Source: Pyxicephalus adspersus (lineage: Eukaryota; Chordata; Amphibia; Anura; Pyxicephalidae). From it: a DNA stretch of 64,000 nucleotides. The DNA lies in the NCBI RefSeq assembly GCF_032062135.1, contig NC_092859.1:105902471-105966470 (forward strand). Direction: 5' to 3'. The position numbers were made by a program, and so were the translations under genes. Position 1 is the first letter of the stretch; the number at the start of each line of letters is the position of its first letter. The notes beneath the pieces are model-generated. The model did not search any database. It worked only from the letters and a program-made list of their open reading frames with translations, and was not told where the DNA came from. Shown here in pieces: positions 62,316-64,000 of this stretch.

Positions 62316-64000
62316 AAGTAAGTACAAGCTGACTGTAACTCAAATCTAGAGTGTTAGCTGTGATCTGTGAGGATCATTGTGAGGATCTCAGTTTACTGAC
62401 AGATGTTACCTTGACAAGAGATTTTTATCCCTTGAGGCCTTTAATCCACCCCAGGAATGAACTTATCTGCACCTTCAAAGCTTTGGACATGCTTACAGAC
62501 ATGGCTCTGTAACCTGGGGAGCAGACAGGTTGAGTCAACCGGAGATACCATTGGTCAGTATTGGACATTTTTTGGCTTGCAGGGACTAAGCTAGCCCAGT
62601 CTGATGGTCAGAATTATATGTTCTTGTATAACAAGTGCTGGGACGTGGCCAAGTTGTGTTTTGAGGTAACCTGGTGAAGACAGAGTAAAACCTTCCTACT
62701 CCATACACCCTATAGCACTTGTAATCAGTATGCAACTGTGGTTTACCACACTATACATATTTATGTTTATATATTTATATTGTTGTGTTGTGTATTGAAA
62801 TTGCTTACTTTTACATTACCAGAGGCATAGCAGTGATTTTGTTAATTACGAAATATACTATTTTGCACCTTTTACAAACAGGAAGGAAACCACAAAGCTT
62901 AGGTTTCATTTCAAAAAGTATAGGTATTCATAAACCTGCTTTTCAATAAATTAAACATACTGCTGCTTTTCTTGGTATACATACTAGCCAAAAAAGTGTG
63001 AACTATTGTTTTACAGAGATAAAATTCAATTCAGTATTTTATTGAGGTAAGTTACCATGAGTCAGAAGTGCAGAATATTCAATGAAGGAACTGCACTTAA
63101 TGAAAAAATTGCCTTTATTATAAATTCTGCAGAGCAAACATTAGAATGTGGTCATTTTTATTTCAAAGGATAGTGAATAATACAATAGCGAATAAAAGAA
63201 CAAACAAGAAAACTACTCCTGAATACTGGTGGTCCCAAATGCTTTTAGATTCTATGGGATGAACAGATGTTCACAGATCTGTTTTTGGAGTGAACCCAAA
63301 AGCACCCATTTCTTAATATATCTGGGTCCAGACCAGTCTAGCCCTGCTGGTATTGTTGAGAGAAGAAGAACATAGTGTGTGCAGCTTCACATTTTTTGTC
63401 TTTTTGAAAGCAGAAATAATATAGCAAAACAATTTATTGAAGTTAGAGTTACAATGTGAAGGAGTTACATTGTCATAGGTGTCTGGGTCTATTCACAGCA
63501 GGAACTGAGCTCCACTCTGGATGGCAGTTTTGCCGTGAATATCCACATAAAAGCAAAAACCATAAAGCCACCAGGAGCCAGGGAAAAGATTCTTCCCTTC
63601 TGCCAAAACCCTTCAGCGATTAAATGTAGCTAACTACTGGCAAAATCTATTTAACACACACTCACCTCAAACCCATCCCACAGGATTTATAGTGCCCCTT
63701 ATTTTTTTGGTAAACAATGTGTGTACTGGATCAGTGTACTGGAAGACATATGCAGGAAAGACAAAACTATACTGCAACACACTCTGTAACTGCAATCCTG
63801 TTTACTTGATAATATGCTTCACTGTTATTATTTTAATTACTACCACAATTCATTTCCACTTTATAAAAAAATGAATAATTAAACCATAAAAGTGCAAATG
63901 ATTGGACTTAATAGAATAAACAATAAAACATGACTAAGGTATTTAATACATTGCAGTGCCTCATAAAAGCTTGGCAAATTGTATAGAACAATATCTAACA

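Larger units (their letters stand above)
49257..64000 (-). other. PCLO upstream intron (partial, over 14.7 kb)
   Basis: No Piccolo exon was found here, so the exon carrying the first half of zinc finger 2 lies beyond the window. Contents are three palindromic MITEs, one TGTACACAC MITE, a piggyBac-like end, GC-richer repeat-like blocks and a polypurine tract. The stretches 49690-50900, 51000-53200, 54600-56230, 57690-59390 and 62320-64000 show only AT-rich unannotated sequence. Confidence 0.7.

Noticed and set aside
1..64000. CRISPR array, operon, prophage or other prokaryotic system
   Set aside because: The spliced vertebrate gene and eukaryotic repeats exclude it; no regularly spaced direct repeats with unique spacers were seen.

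Overview
The window looks like vertebrate nuclear DNA, most likely from a frog. It holds the middle-to-C-terminal part of one large gene, PCLO (Piccolo, the presynaptic active-zone scaffold), on the minus strand. The organism call rests on AT-rich intronic sequence with GT-AG introns, a protein that tracks mammalian Piccolo closely in its conserved blocks, and many palindromic MITE-type repeats of a kind I associate with neobatrachian, especially ranoid, frogs. The repeat argument is recall, not a database result.

Thirteen PCLO exons can be placed, about 10.4 kb of coding sequence, read from high to low coordinates. They are: the end of the second zinc finger (48675-49256); a giant 4.7 kb exon (36678-41397); two further ~2 kb exons with the long coiled coils (34339-36317 and 27455-29627); the linker before the PDZ domain (20323-20453); two PDZ exons (17581-17706, 10516-10624); the PDZ-C2A linker (8300-8367, 5274-5485, 3287-3337); and the start of the C2A domain (2581-2711, a 27-nt cassette microexon at 1603-1629, and 151-244). 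Splice phases agree across every junction except one. Between 20323 and 17706 an exon of about 91 nt (phase 0 to 1), carrying the first part of the PDZ domain, is expected and was not found. The first exons lie beyond base 64000; the rest of C2A and all of C2B lie before base 1.

Two points stand out in the gene. The giant exon has a single in-frame TAG (39085-39087), yet the frame stays clearly Piccolo-like for more than 800 codons after it. The tiny microexon in C2A encodes the same nine-residue insertion I know from mammalian Piccolo.

Everything else is intron and repeats: nine copies of a palindromic MITE, a dead mariner element with TA target sites, a hAT-type MITE with a clean 8-bp target duplication, several other inverted-repeat elements, SINE-like and LINE-end-like fragments, and AT and ATCT microsatellites. 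I found no second gene, RNA gene, CRISPR array, promoter or polyadenylation site that I could support. Nothing in the window looks like a bacterial or viral accessory system.
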